A stretch of DNA of 23,532 bases, taken from positions 1 to 23,532 of the forward strand of contig JBEBGV010000068.1 in assembly GCA_040081265.1 (NCBI GenBank), written 5' to 3'. Positions 1 to 7,289 of this stretch are shown here, in pieces (position 1 is the first letter of the stretch; each line of letters begins with the position of its first letter). The notes below the pieces were generated by a model. It made no database searches, had not been told where the DNA came from, and saw nothing but the letters and a program-made list of their open reading frames with translations. The position numbers and the translations under genes were made by a program. Source of the DNA: JBEBGV01 sp040081265. Lineage in GTDB: Bacteria; Acidobacteriota; Vicinamibacteria; Vicinamibacterales; UBA2999.

Positions 1-24
1 CCGGCCCCGCAGGACTGGAAGTGC

Positions 25-330
25 CTAGAGCAGCGCGTCCTTCGCGGCCTTCACCGGACGAGCCTTGATCACCTTGCGGGCAGGCTTCGCCTTGAAGATC
101 GTCGGCTCCTTGGTGAAGGGGTTGATGCCCTTCCGAGCCTTCGTCGCGGGCTTCTTGATGACGACGAACTTGGCGAGGCCGGGCACCAGGAACGCGCCAG
201 ACTTCTTGAGTTCCTTGTACGCCACACCAGCGAGCGCTTCCAGCACGCCCTTCACGTCCTTCTTGCTCAGGCTTCCCGTCGCTCCCGCGAGCTTCTCGAC
301 CAACTCAGACTTTGACATCAACTTTGCCAC
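25..330 (-). CDS. HU-family DNA-binding protein
   Basis: This encodes a small basic HU/IHF-family nucleoid protein of 101 aa that would bind and bend DNA as a dimer. The N-terminal helices (SKSELVEKLA ... LSKKDVKGVLEAL) and the beta-arm region with G-x-NPFT-x-EP are family hallmarks. The C-terminus carries an extra Lys/Arg/Ala-rich tail (about 20 residues), longer than the usual 90-aa HU. I chose the GTG start at 330 because AGGAG (complement of 339-343) lies 8 nt upstream; the ATG at 318 is too far from it. The upstream open frame to 450 has no family similarity. The gene stands alone, downstream of azlD on the same strand. HU versus IHF subunit cannot be decided here, but the sequence looks like HU. 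Confidence in the family is high. Confidence 0.93.
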   Translation of the reverse strand: MAKLMSKSELVEKLAGATGSLSKKDVKGVLEALAGVAYKELKKSGAFLVPGLAKFVVIKKPATKARKGINPFTKEPTIFKAKPARKVIKARPVKAAKDALL

Positions 331-439
331 TTGTTGCTCTCCTTCACTAGTTCGATGGTTGTGCGCGCGTCGTTCGAACGCCGTGACATAGAGTACGGTG
401 TTTTTTGTCGATTTGCTCGCAAAAAAAGCACTCCCCGGA

Positions 440-772
440 CTACAGGGCAAAGCGGATGAGGCCGTAGACGATCATGCCGATGACGATCGCGCCGATGATG
501 CTCTGGCGCCAGAGCAGGAAGATGGCCGCAATGATCGTCGCAGGAAGTCGGGGGTTGGCCATCGACAGCTCGAGAACGCCGGCCGGATAGAGCACTTCGG
601 GCACGATTAGCGCGGTAAGGGCGCAGGCCGGTGCGAAACGGAGCGCAGTATCCACGCGATGAGACAGCGTGAGGCGTTCGCCGAAAACCAGCAGTCCAGC
701 GCGGGTGACGAGCGTCGAGATGGCGACGCTCACGATCGCCAGGATGAGTTCGACAGGGGATAGTTCTGTCAT
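440..772 (-). CDS. azlD: AzlD-family branched-chain amino acid export subunit
   Basis: This is a 110-aa, very hydrophobic protein with about four membrane segments. It matches the AzlD family, whose members work with AzlC to export branched-chain amino acids or analogues across the inner membrane. The N-terminal helix is followed by the typical TRAGLLVFGERL-like region and a central RFAPACALTALIVPEVL segment. Its ATG overlaps the azlC stop (ATGA on the minus strand, 769-772), so the pair is translationally coupled. The substrate is inferred from the family only. Confidence 0.88.
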   Translation of the reverse strand: MTELSPVELILAIVSVAISTLVTRAGLLVFGERLTLSHRVDTALRFAPACALTALIVPEVLYPAGVLELSMANPRLPATIIAAIFLLWRQSIIGAIVIGMIVYGLIRFAL

Positions 773-1497
773 GCGCCCGGCTCCGCCACGGGCGTGGTGG
801 TCGTTTCATCGACGAAGGTGGCCACCACAATCCCGACCACCACCCCGGCGAGCAGGCCGGATTTGAAGGGCCAGGCGTGGCCGATCATGGCGACGACCCC
901 GGCGGCAAGCGCTCCTGCCGCGCCAGCGCGCTGCCGACACAGCGGAACGACGAGCGCCACGAGCGCGAGCGTCCCGGCAAACTGCAGACCCCACTCCGTT
1001 GGAATGAAGGCGGCGGCGACGATGCCAAGCACCGACGAGCCCTGCCACGCCACCCAGTTGGCGACCGTGGTGCCAAGCAGCCAGGCGTCCCGATGGGGGA
1101 AAGCACCCTCGCGCCCGATGCGCGCCATGAAGAGGACGAACGAGAAGTCACCCGTCAGGTACCCGATGAGTGCACGTCGACGGGCCGAGTAGGTCCAGAG
1201 CCAGGTCCGAATCGCCGCTGCGTAGATGACGAAGCGGAGATTGGTGACCAGCGCCGTCAGTCCGATCACCCCCACCGGCGCGGCGGCCGCGATGAGCGGG
1301 AGCGACGCCAGTTGGGCCGAGCCTGCGTAGGCGAGTGCGGTCATCAAGAGGGCATAGGGCACCGGCATCCCGCTCTTGACCATGGCCACGCCGGTGACCA
1401 GTCCCCAGGCGAGGATTCCGGGAAACGCCGGCATCATGTCGAGAAAGCCGCGGCGGAATTCAGCGCGCCACGCGGGATCCTTCCACGGGGAAGACAT
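769..1497 (-). CDS. azlC: AzlC-family branched-chain amino acid permease
   Basis: This is an integral inner-membrane protein of about 242 aa with multiple hydrophobic segments. It carries the AzlC signatures: an N-terminal FRRGFLDMMPAFPGILAWGL-type segment, AYAGSAQLASL, and TNLRFVIYAA. In characterised members AzlC forms the large subunit of an exporter with AzlD (azaleucine resistance in Bacillus). I preferred the ATG at 1497 because it begins just before the conserved region. An in-frame GTG at 1533 would add 12 residues without family support. The gene is transcribed divergently from the MOSC gene. The 93-bp intergenic region holds a palindrome that could regulate either side. Confidence 0.88.
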   Translation of the reverse strand: MSSPWKDPAWRAEFRRGFLDMMPAFPGILAWGLVTGVAMVKSGMPVPYALLMTALAYAGSAQLASLPLIAAAAPVGVIGLTALVTNLRFVIYAAAIRTWLWTYSARRRALIGYLTGDFSFVLFMARIGREGAFPHRDAWLLGTTVANWVAWQGSSVLGIVAAAFIPTEWGLQFAGTLALVALVVPLCRQRAGAAGALAAGVVAMIGHAWPFKSGLLAGVVVGIVVATFVDETTTTPVAEPGA

Positions 1498-1544
1498 GTT
1501 TTCTACCTTACCCCTTGTCGGCGGGGAGGACACGCGGTACCGGC

Positions 1545-1561
1545 GATGTGACCGTCACATC
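1545..1561. promoter_or_regulatory. Palindromic operator candidate between azlC and MOSC gene
   Basis: GATGTGACCGTCACATC is an inverted repeat with 8-bp perfect arms around one central base. It contains TGTGA/TCACA half-sites separated by 3 bp, not the 6 bp of a classical CRP site. If transcription of the MOSC gene starts at its ATG, the centre (1553) sits near -38, over the -35 region. The binding protein is unknown. Confidence 0.45.
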
Positions 1562-1578
1562 ACACAGGGCGCTGGCGC

Positions 1579-1584
1579 TACTAT
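1579..1584 (+). promoter_or_regulatory. Putative -10 element of MOSC gene
   Basis: TACTAT lies only 6 nt before the ATG at 1591, and no Shine-Dalgarno sequence is present. The spacing suggests a leaderless transcript starting at or next to the ATG. No good -35 hexamer is visible; the palindrome occupies that place. Confidence 0.4.
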
Positions 1585-1590
1585 TCGAGC

Positions 1591-2169
1591 ATGAGCAGCA
1601 ACGCGGGCATCACGCATCTCACGAGTGAGCAGCTCGACGCGGGTCTCGAGGACATTCGCAGGGCACCCTCTGACGAAGGGGTTCTCAGGCTCATCGTCCG
1701 TCGCCCAGCGGAGGGGGTGCGCGAGATCCTCGACGAGGCTGAATTGAACCTGACGGAGGGTCTGGCGGGCGACACGTGGGCCAGGCGTGGCAGCAGCCGC
1801 ACGCCTGATGGTTCACGCCACCCCGACATGCAGCTCAATGTCATGTCCTCCCGTGTGGTCGCGCTCCTGGCGCAGTCTCCGGATCGCTGGGCGCTGGCTG
1901 GCGATCAGCTCTACGTGGACTTCGACCTGTCGGAGACCAATCTCCCCCCGGGCACCCAGCTCGCCATTGGCTCCGCCGTGATCGAAGTGACTCGCGAGCC
2001 ACATACGGGGTGCCGCAAGTTCGTGGAGCGGTTCGGTCTCGACGCGATGAAGTTCGTCAACGCTCCTAGTGGTAAATTGCTGCGCCTCCGGGGACTCAAT
2101 GCACGAGTGGTGGTACCGGGTGCCATCCGTGCGGGCGACATCGTGCGCAAGTCAAGCGGGGCTCGATAA
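1591..2169 (+). CDS. MOSC-domain protein
   Basis: This is a 192-aa protein of the MOSC (molybdenum cofactor sulfurase C-terminal) superfamily, possibly a stand-alone sulfur-carrier protein related to YiiM. The family features seen are the N-terminal strand VLRLIVRRPAEGVRE, the central region ending in LPPGTQLAIGSAVIEVTREPHTGC, and the conserved cysteine at residue 141, which is the proposed persulfide-carrying residue. RFGLDAMKFVN follows. There is no signal peptide or membrane segment, so it is probably cytosolic. The partner or substrate cannot be read from the sequence; some MOSC proteins act in resistance to base analogues or in molybdenum-cofactor sulfuration. It is a single-gene unit, divergent from azlC and convergent with the EVE gene. 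Confidence 0.85.
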   Translation: MSSNAGITHLTSEQLDAGLEDIRRAPSDEGVLRLIVRRPAEGVREILDEAELNLTEGLAGDTWARRGSSRTPDGSRHPDMQLNVMSSRVVALLAQSPDRWALAGDQLYVDFDLSETNLPPGTQLAIGSAVIEVTREPHTGCRKFVERFGLDAMKFVNAPSGKLLRLRGLNARVVVPGAIRAGDIVRKSSGAR

Positions 2170-2185
2170 GACTGGTCCTCCGGCT

Positions 2186-2205
2186 GCCGGGCCTGAAGGT
2201 CCGGC
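2186..2205. terminator. Hairpin between convergent genes (terminator or REP-like)
   Basis: An 8-bp GC-rich stem (GCCGGGCC with GGTCCGGC, one G-U pair) closes a TGAA loop in the 36-bp gap between the MOSC and EVE genes. There is no U-tract on either side. It could stop transcription from both sides or be one copy of a dispersed palindromic repeat. I see only one copy in this window. Confidence 0.4.
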
Positions 2206-2679
2206 CTACGTACGGCCGTGCCGACCAAGACGCACGACGATGTCGAACTCCGACTTCGTGACGGGCTGAATCGACAGCCGGCTGCCCTTCTGGATGACCA
2301 TCATCTTCTCCAGCCCGGCTGTGTGCTTCAGGACGTCGAGGGCGACAACATCGGCGAAGCGCTCGACGAACCGGACGTCCACCGTGTACCAGGTCGGCGA
2401 TTCGCGCCTGGTCGTCGCGTCGAAGTACTTATGCCCCTTCTTCCAGGCGAATGGGTCGGGATGGCCGGCACGCGCGATTTCAGCGAGGCCGGTCACCCCG
2501 GACGGGCTGGCGTTGGAGGCGTAGAACAAGACACGATCGCCGGCGGCCATGTCATCGCGCATGAAATTACGCGCCTGATAGTTCCGCACGCCTTCCCATC
2601 CCGTCGTGCCGTCACGCGCGAGGTCGTCGATCGTGTACGCGGCGGGCTCACACTTCATCAACCAGTAGCGTCTCGGCAT
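2206..2679 (-). CDS. EVE-domain (PUA-like) protein
   Basis: This is a 157-aa single-domain EVE protein, a PUA-like fold thought to recognise modified bases in RNA or DNA. The sequence shows the family motifs in order: YWLMKCEP near the N-terminus, TTGWEGVRNYQARNFMRDD, VLFYASN, VTGLAEI and SPTWYTVDVRF. Many relatives have FYHS where this protein has FYAS, so a histidine near the binding pocket appears replaced. I chose the ATG at 2679 because it precedes the conserved WLMKCEP by four residues; the open frame upstream lies antisense and out of frame to the kinase gene. No clear ribosome binding site is seen. It follows the heptose kinase by 23 nt and is probably its operon partner. The biological target is unknown. 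Confidence 0.87.
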   Translation of the reverse strand: MPRRYWLMKCEPAAYTIDDLARDGTTGWEGVRNYQARNFMRDDMAAGDRVLFYASNASPSGVTGLAEIARAGHPDPFAWKKGHKYFDATTRRESPTWYTVDVRFVERFADVVALDVLKHTAGLEKMMVIQKGSRLSIQPVTKSEFDIVVRLGRHGRT

Positions 2680-2702
2680 CGGCGGTGTCGTGTCCGTGCA
2701 GG

Positions 2703-3704
2703 CTAGACAGTCTGGGCGCGGCTGACCCAGGTCTGCAGTTCGAGCGGTGTCACCGTGGCCGGGCCAAACCGTCCGACGGCGATGGCCGCCGCTTCGTTGG
2801 CGAGCCACGCAGCCTCTGCCAGTGTGGCGCCGGCTGCGAGGGCGATGGCCGTTGTGGCGATGACGGTATCGCCGGCTCCAGTGACGTCGGCAACTTCGCG
2901 CGCCGCTGATGACAGCGAACCCTCGACATCGGGCCCAAGCAGCCACATCCCCTGATCGCCGCGTGTGATCATCACGGCACCGCATCCAACGCGGTCGCGA
3001 AACGCGCGGGCGGTGGCGCGGGCGGAGTTCTCGTCGCGAACACGAAGCAGCGTGGCGGTTTCGGCCTCGTGCGAGTTCGGCGTCACCAGCGTCGCTCCGG
3101 CGTAGTAGTCGACGTGGGGGATCTTCGGGTCGACGAGGACCGGGATGCCGCGCTCGGCGGCGACGTCAACGATGGCGCGCATCAGGGTTCGAGTGACGCC
3201 ACCTTTCAGGTAGTCGGAGACGACAATGACGGCGGCCTCGGGGGCCAGTTGCCGGACGCTGGCGACGAGTCTCCGCTCGACCTCGCCGGTGACTTCGACG
3301 TCGTTCTCGTAATCGACGCGTGCGACCTGCTGGTTCCGCTCGGTCACGATGCGCACCTTGGTCGTGGTGCGGCGGGACGGATCGCTTGCGAAACTCGTGG
3401 CGATCCCTGCTTCGCGGCACGACTGTGCCAGCGTCGCCGCATCTTCGTCCTGACCGGTCGGGGCAATGAGCCTCACCCCTCCGCCGAGTGCGGCGATGTT
3501 GTGGGCCACGTTACCCGCGCCACCGATACGTACCATCTCGTGCTCGAAGGAGACGACCGGCACCGGGGCCTCCGGTGAGATGCGCGTCACACGCCCGACG
3601 ATGAAGCGGTCGAGCATGACGTCGCCGATCACGAGGGCCTGGACGCCGGACATGGCGCCGATCAGGCGACGGGCGCGCTCGGGGGCCACGGGCGGCAGCA
3701 TCAT
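2703..3704 (-). CDS. hldA: D-glycero-beta-D-manno-heptose-7-phosphate kinase (RfaE domain I)
   Basis: This is a PfkB/ribokinase-family kinase of 333 aa. It would phosphorylate D-glycero-D-manno-heptose 7-phosphate at C1 in the ADP-heptose pathway for LPS core. The N-terminal GDVMLDRFIVGRVTRISPEAPVPVV region is close to RfaE/HldE domain I, followed by RIGGAGNVAHNIAALGG. The PfkB signature DVTGAGDT near residue 280 holds the catalytic Asp. The C-terminal adenylyltransferase domain of bifunctional HldE is absent, so a separate HldC-type enzyme should exist elsewhere. I took the ATG at 3704, which lies 10 nt after the heptosyltransferase stop with a GAGAG ribosome site before it. A start at 3755 would overlap that gene. 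The neighbouring GT9 gene supports the LPS role. Confidence 0.88.
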   Translation of the reverse strand: MMLPPVAPERARRLIGAMSGVQALVIGDVMLDRFIVGRVTRISPEAPVPVVSFEHEMVRIGGAGNVAHNIAALGGGVRLIAPTGQDEDAATLAQSCREAGIATSFASDPSRRTTTKVRIVTERNQQVARVDYENDVEVTGEVERRLVASVRQLAPEAAVIVVSDYLKGGVTRTLMRAIVDVAAERGIPVLVDPKIPHVDYYAGATLVTPNSHEAETATLLRVRDENSARATARAFRDRVGCGAVMITRGDQGMWLLGPDVEGSLSSAAREVADVTGAGDTVIATTAIALAAGATLAEAAWLANEAAAIAVGRFGPATVTPLELQTWVSRAQTV

Positions 3705-3714
3705 GCGGGCTCTC

Positions 3715-4803
3715 TCACGTCCTGCTGTGTACGTCGTTCCTGCCCTTTGATGCAAGTGCCCGCCCCGCGGCGGCGACGACCCGCTCGGGGGTGATGCGAG
3801 TCAGGCACCTGAAGTCGCCGGGTTCGCACACCCGCTGCCTGCACGGGCGGCAGGGAAGCGGGCCGGCATCGACGCCCTCGCCGTAGGCGGTCGGCGCGCG
3901 CCAGGGCATGGAACGCTCCGGCAGCGTCGGACCGAGCAGCGCCACGATCGGCGTTTCGGTCGTGGCGGCGATGTGCATCGGCCCGCTGTCGCCGCCGATG
4001 AACAACGCCGAGCGCCGAATGAGGCTGTGCAGTTCCTGAAGATCGAACTCCGGCACCGAGGCAATCGCATCGGCCAGCCCCGCGAGGCGTTGACGGGCCC
4101 GGCGCGCAATTGCCTCGGCCGCTGACGCCTCCGATGGCCCCGAGGTAACGACGATGCGACGTGTGGGATCCTGTCGCGCCAGTTGTTCGAGCACCGACAC
4201 GAACGCATCGGCGGGCCAGCGTCTGAAGGGGTTTCCTGCGCTCACGTGCACAACCACGAGCGGGGCCGAAGAGGGGATACCGGCGCGTTCCAGGTGGCGG
4301 GTGAGGCGCTCGGCAGCCTGCTGGTCCTCGATCATCTCGACCGGGTAGCGCTCGGGATCGCACGGCTCGATGCCCAGGGGCTCGAGCAGATCCCACTGGT
4401 TGAGGACCGAGTGACGCGGGCCATTGTCGGCGGGTCGCTCGACCAGATGCGTGTACATCCAGCTACGGCCGGCGATTCGATAGCCGATGCGCATCGGCGC
4501 GCCACTCAGCCTGGCCAGCCAGGCACTGCGGGGGCCGCCGTGCAGGTCAATGGCGACGTCGAACCGTCGCCGGCGGAGGGCGCGCGCCGTGGTGAGGTCG
4601 CTGCGCAACCGGGCGATCCCCGACGCCTTCGGGACGACAACGACGTCGGTGAGATGCGGGTTCCCCAGCACGACCGGGGCTGCCGCGGGTTCGACGACGT
4701 AGGTGAGTTCCGCATCCGGGAACCGGCGACGAAGGCCTGCCAGCAGCGGTGTCGTGAAGACAACATCGCCGATCAGTCGGAGGCGAACGAGAAGGATCTT
4801 CAT
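3715..4803 (-). CDS. ADP-heptose:LPS heptosyltransferase (GT9)
   Basis: This 362-aa glycosyltransferase family 9 protein would transfer heptose from ADP-heptose to the inner LPS core at the cytoplasmic face of the inner membrane. It starts with KILLVRLRLIGDVVFTTPLL, typical of the GT-B N-terminal domain. Near residue 193 it has VSAGNPFRRWPADAF, and around residue 272 the strongly conserved FIGGDSGPMHIAA that contacts the nucleotide sugar. A four-cysteine segment (CRPCRQRVCEPGDFRC) near the C-terminus is common in WaaF-like proteins. WaaF versus WaaC/WaaQ-type acceptor cannot be settled here. The start ATG is at 4803 at the natural domain edge. The gene follows the Trm112-like gene by 28 nt and is followed closely by the heptose kinase. 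Confidence 0.88.
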   Translation of the reverse strand: MKILLVRLRLIGDVVFTTPLLAGLRRRFPDAELTYVVEPAAAPVVLGNPHLTDVVVVPKASGIARLRSDLTTARALRRRRFDVAIDLHGGPRSAWLARLSGAPMRIGYRIAGRSWMYTHLVERPADNGPRHSVLNQWDLLEPLGIEPCDPERYPVEMIEDQQAAERLTRHLERAGIPSSAPLVVVHVSAGNPFRRWPADAFVSVLEQLARQDPTRRIVVTSGPSEASAAEAIARRARQRLAGLADAIASVPEFDLQELHSLIRRSALFIGGDSGPMHIAATTETPIVALLGPTLPERSMPWRAPTAYGEGVDAGPLPCRPCRQRVCEPGDFRCLTRITPERVVAAAGRALASKGRNDVHSRT

Positions 4804-4831
4804 GGCGCCGGGCGCCGCCCCAGGCGCGGTG

Positions 4832-5002
4832 TCAGGGCTCGATCGTTGCCTCGTCGATCAGCATCACCGGGATGTCGTCCTTGATGGGGTAGACGCGGTG
4901 ACACTGTGCGCACTTCAACGCCGAGCCGTCCCGAATCAACTCAACCGGGGTCTTGCAGTTGGGGCAGGCGAGGATTTCGAGTAGCTCTTTGTCGACCGGC
5001 AT
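4832..5002 (-). CDS. Trm112-like small zinc-ribbon protein (YcaR type)
   Basis: This 56-aa protein reads MPVDKELLEILACPNCKTPV, then a second CAQC motif, then YPIKDDIPVMLIDEA. It is a Trm112/UPF0434 (YcaR) family member. The two CxxC pairs could hold a zinc ion. In Gram-negative bacteria ycaR lies beside LPS genes such as lpxK and kdsB, which fits the heptosyltransferase just downstream. Some bacterial and all eukaryotic relatives activate methyltransferases, but the bacterial role is poorly known. AGGGAG lies 6 nt before the ATG. It is the first gene of the minus-strand operon. Confidence 0.88.
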   Translation of the reverse strand: MPVDKELLEILACPNCKTPVELIRDGSALKCAQCHRVYPIKDDIPVMLIDEATIEP

Positions 5003-5021
5003 GACGCTCCCTGAGTGAGGC

Positions 5022-5049
5022 TTGGAACTATAGCATCTTGCGCTAGAAT
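5022..5049 (+). promoter_or_regulatory. Putative promoter of TPR-lolB-ispE operon
   Basis: TTGGAA (5022-5027) and TAGAAT (5044-5049) are separated by 16 bp, a good match to a housekeeping sigma promoter. The -10 ends 9 nt before the ATG at 5059, so the transcript would have almost no leader. Confidence 0.5.
5027..5032 (-). promoter_or_regulatory. Putative -10 element of the Trm112-heptosyltransferase operon
   Basis: TATAGT on the minus strand lies 24 nt upstream of the ATG at 5002, leaving a short leader that carries the AGGGAG ribosome site. No convincing -35 is visible. It sits 11 bp from the opposing -10 of the TPR gene, so the two promoters face away from each other and overlap. Confidence 0.45.
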
Positions 5050-5058
5050 CACTTAGCC

Positions 5059-6483
5059 ATGCTGACGCCTCGATCCGCCGCCCTCGTGTTGACCCTCGCG
5101 GGACTCGTGTCGACGGCGACCGGCCGGGCAGATGCGCAGACCGCTCCCAACAGCGCCGGCCCCTACTTCGAGTTCATCATGGCCCGTCGCCTCGAAGCGG
5201 AGGGCGACGTCACGGGCGCGCTTGCGGCACTCCAGCGAGCCTCGGCGGCCGACCCGGCCTCGGGGGCAATCAAGGCAGAGATCGCCGGGCTCGAGTTCCG
5301 TCGCAACCGGCGCGACGATGCCGAGAAGGCGGCGCGGGAATCGCTGACCCTCGATGCTGACAATCCGGACGCGCATCGCATTCTTGGCTTCCTGTACACG
5401 GGCAAGGTGGACGCGGCACCGGCGCGAGGGGCTCAGACCGATGTCACAGCGGACTTGCGCGAAGCCATCTCCCATCTGGAGGTCGCCTCAGCCAGCCCGG
5501 CTTCGTCGACCGACATCAATGTCTTTCTCACCCTGGGGCGCCTGTACCTCCGGAACGGCGACGGCGAGAAGGCTGTGCAGGCGCTCAGCCGCGTGGTCAG
5601 CCTGAACCCCAATTTCGTCCAGGGCAGGCTGTCGCTCTCGCAGGCGTTCCTCTCGATCGGCAATCTCAACGGGGCGATCGATTCACTGGCCGAGATCGTT
5701 GACGACGAGCCCCGCGTCGCGGCGACGCTCGGGCAGTATCTCGAGCGGGCAGGACGTCCGAAGGAGGCCGCCGACGCGTACTCCAAGGCCCTGGAGGTCG
5801 CGCCGACCAGCCGCGACATCAAGTTCCGCCGGGCAGCGTCGCTGTTTGCCGCGATGGACTTTGCCAACGCAGCCGAGGCGGCGGCGGCGGGACAACTGGA
5901 ACATCCAGACGATTCGCGGTTTCCCAGGCTGCGCGCACGGGCTCTCTTTGACGCCGGCGCACCCGCACGAGCCATTGATGTGCTCGAGCCGGTGGCCCGT
6001 GCCAATCCCACCGACAACACCGTGCAGTTTGCACTCGCGGACCTGTACAACGACGCCGGTCGATTTCCCGACGCCGAGAAAGTCGTGCGTCAGGTCGTCA
6101 TGCGCGAGCCCTCCAACGCCGGGGCGCTCAATTATCTTGGTTACCTGCTGGCGGACCGGGGACAGCAGCTGGACGAGGCCATCGATCTCGTGAAGCGGGC
6201 TCTCGACATCGAGCCCGACAACCCGTCCTATCTGGACAGCCTTGGATGGGCGTACTACCGCAAGGGTGACGCTGGCGAGGCGCAGAAGTACATGACGCCG
6301 GCTGCTGACAAGCTGCCGAAGAACTCGGTGATCCAGGATCACATGGGTGACGTCTACGCTCGCCTCGGACGGTGGCAGGACGCCGTAGCCGCGTGGACCC
6401 GCGCGCTCGACGGCGATGGCGAATCCATCGACCGCGCCGCCATTGAGAAGAAGGTGCAGGACGCGCGCAGCCGTATTCGCTGA
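5059..6483 (+). CDS. Secreted TPR-repeat protein
   Basis: This 474-aa protein has a cleavable-type signal peptide (MLTPRSAALVLTLAGLVSTATGRADAQ pattern, cut near residue 26), so it is exported to the periplasm or outer membrane. The rest is a solenoid of tetratricopeptide repeats: units are visible at about residues 35-70, 70-105, 150-185, 185-215, 235-270, 300-335 and 340-440. The C-terminal part (NYLGYLLADRG ... YLDSLGWAYYRKGD ... DHMGDVYARLGRW) closely resembles the TPR protein that sits upstream of lolB in Pseudomonas. It should be a scaffold, possibly for envelope assembly, but no partner can be named from the sequence. Its TGA shares one base with the next ATG (TGATG), so the downstream lipoprotein gene is translationally coupled. 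Confidence 0.85.
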   Translation: MLTPRSAALVLTLAGLVSTATGRADAQTAPNSAGPYFEFIMARRLEAEGDVTGALAALQRASAADPASGAIKAEIAGLEFRRNRRDDAEKAARESLTLDADNPDAHRILGFLYTGKVDAAPARGAQTDVTADLREAISHLEVASASPASSTDINVFLTLGRLYLRNGDGEKAVQALSRVVSLNPNFVQGRLSLSQAFLSIGNLNGAIDSLAEIVDDEPRVAATLGQYLERAGRPKEAADAYSKALEVAPTSRDIKFRRAASLFAAMDFANAAEAAAAGQLEHPDDSRFPRLRARALFDAGAPARAIDVLEPVARANPTDNTVQFALADLYNDAGRFPDAEKVVRQVVMREPSNAGALNYLGYLLADRGQQLDEAIDLVKRALDIEPDNPSYLDSLGWAYYRKGDAGEAQKYMTPAADKLPKNSVIQDHMGDVYARLGRWQDAVAAWTRALDGDGESIDRAAIEKKVQDARSRIR

Positions 6484-7289
6484 TGACCGCCCGGCGTCTG
6501 GCTCTGCGGCTGGTAGGCCTGGCGCTTGGTGCGACCTGCCTCACGGCATGTGCTGCCCGTCAGTTCACGCCGCCCTCTGACCCCGGTTCGCCGCTGCCCG
6601 CCTTCAACGACGTTCATGCCGCTGTCGTCAGTGCGTGTCTTGGACTTCGCACGTTCACGGCGGAACTCGGATTGTCCGGGCGTGTCGGGCCTGAACGGCT
6701 CCGCGGACGGGTCGTGGCCGGGTTCATGCGCCCCGACTCCATGCGGCTCGAAGGTGTGGCGCCGCTCGGTCCGCCCGCGTTCATCCTGGTGAGCCGGGCG
6801 GGTGTGTCGACCCTGGTTCTTCCGCGTGAGAACGCCGTATTGCGTGAGGCCCCCCCCGCCGACGTGCTGGAGGCATTGACCGGCGTTGCCCTCGAACCGT
6901 CCGACCTTCAGGCCGTCCTGACTGGATGCGTGACCGCCAATCCGCGCGTCACAAGCGGCCGCCTCCACGGCAACGGCTGGGCGTCGCTGACCATGGATAC
7001 GGGCGCAGAGCTATATCTGCAGCGCGACGGCGAGATGTGGAGATTGCGCGCCGCCCGACGCGGACGCTGGATGATCGAGTATCCGCTCTGGCAGGGTCGT
7101 TTCCCGTCAACGGTCCGATTGCGTTCAGACGCCCCAGGTGTCCAGGTGGACCTGTCAGCGACCATTTCCCAGCTCGAAGCGAACGTCGACCTTGATGCCG
7201 CGGCGTTTGCCCTCATGGCGCCCCCTGGCGCGACCAGCGTCTCCCTCGATGACCTTCGCCAGGGCGGTCCGCTGAGGAACCAGCCGTGA
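6483..7289 (+). CDS. LolB-like outer-membrane lipoprotein
   Basis: This 268-aa predicted lipoprotein has an N-terminal hydrophobic helix ending in the lipobox L20-T-A-C23. Alanine at position +2 fits sorting to the outer membrane. The body is beta-rich with no recognisable catalytic motif. The segments LRGRVVAGFMRPDSMRLEGVAPLGPPAFIL, WRLRAARRGRWMIEYPLWQGRFPSTVRL and a closing LEANVDLDAAAF fit a LolA/LolB-like half-barrel that binds lipoprotein acyl chains. Similarity is weak by eye, so the LolB name rests largely on position: it lies between a TPR gene and ispE, exactly where lolB lies in Pseudomonas. It overlaps the TPR stop by 1 nt and the ispE start by 4 nt (GTGA). An alternative is another lipoprotein of the same fold. 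Confidence 0.7.
   Translation: MTARRLALRLVGLALGATCLTACAARQFTPPSDPGSPLPAFNDVHAAVVSACLGLRTFTAELGLSGRVGPERLRGRVVAGFMRPDSMRLEGVAPLGPPAFILVSRAGVSTLVLPRENAVLREAPPADVLEALTGVALEPSDLQAVLTGCVTANPRVTSGRLHGNGWASLTMDTGAELYLQRDGEMWRLRAARRGRWMIEYPLWQGRFPSTVRLRSDAPGVQVDLSATISQLEANVDLDAAAFALMAPPGATSVSLDDLRQGGPLRNQP

Noticed and set aside
371..380. CGTTCGAACG palindrome upstream of the HU gene
   Set aside because: A 10-bp palindrome is expected many times in a window of this size. It does not match a regulator site that I can name with confidence.
421..427. A7 run (T7 on the minus strand) after azlD as an intrinsic terminator
   Set aside because: No stable stem lies immediately upstream on the minus strand, so it does not meet the usual terminator structure.
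331..450. 40-residue N-terminal extension of the HU open frame
   Set aside because: A GTG with a well-placed AGGAG sits at 330, and the extension covers the likely promoter region.
2680..2985. 102-residue N-terminal extension of the EVE open frame
   Set aside because: It lies inside the kinase gene in another frame, is Arg/His-rich and low in similarity to anything. The ATG at 2679 gives a normal EVE protein.
5433..6342. Long minus-strand open frames (up to 219 aa) antisense to the TPR gene
   Set aside because: High GC removes stop codons from non-coding frames. The translations are Arg/Ser/Ala-rich with no motif, and the plus-strand TPR protein is clear.
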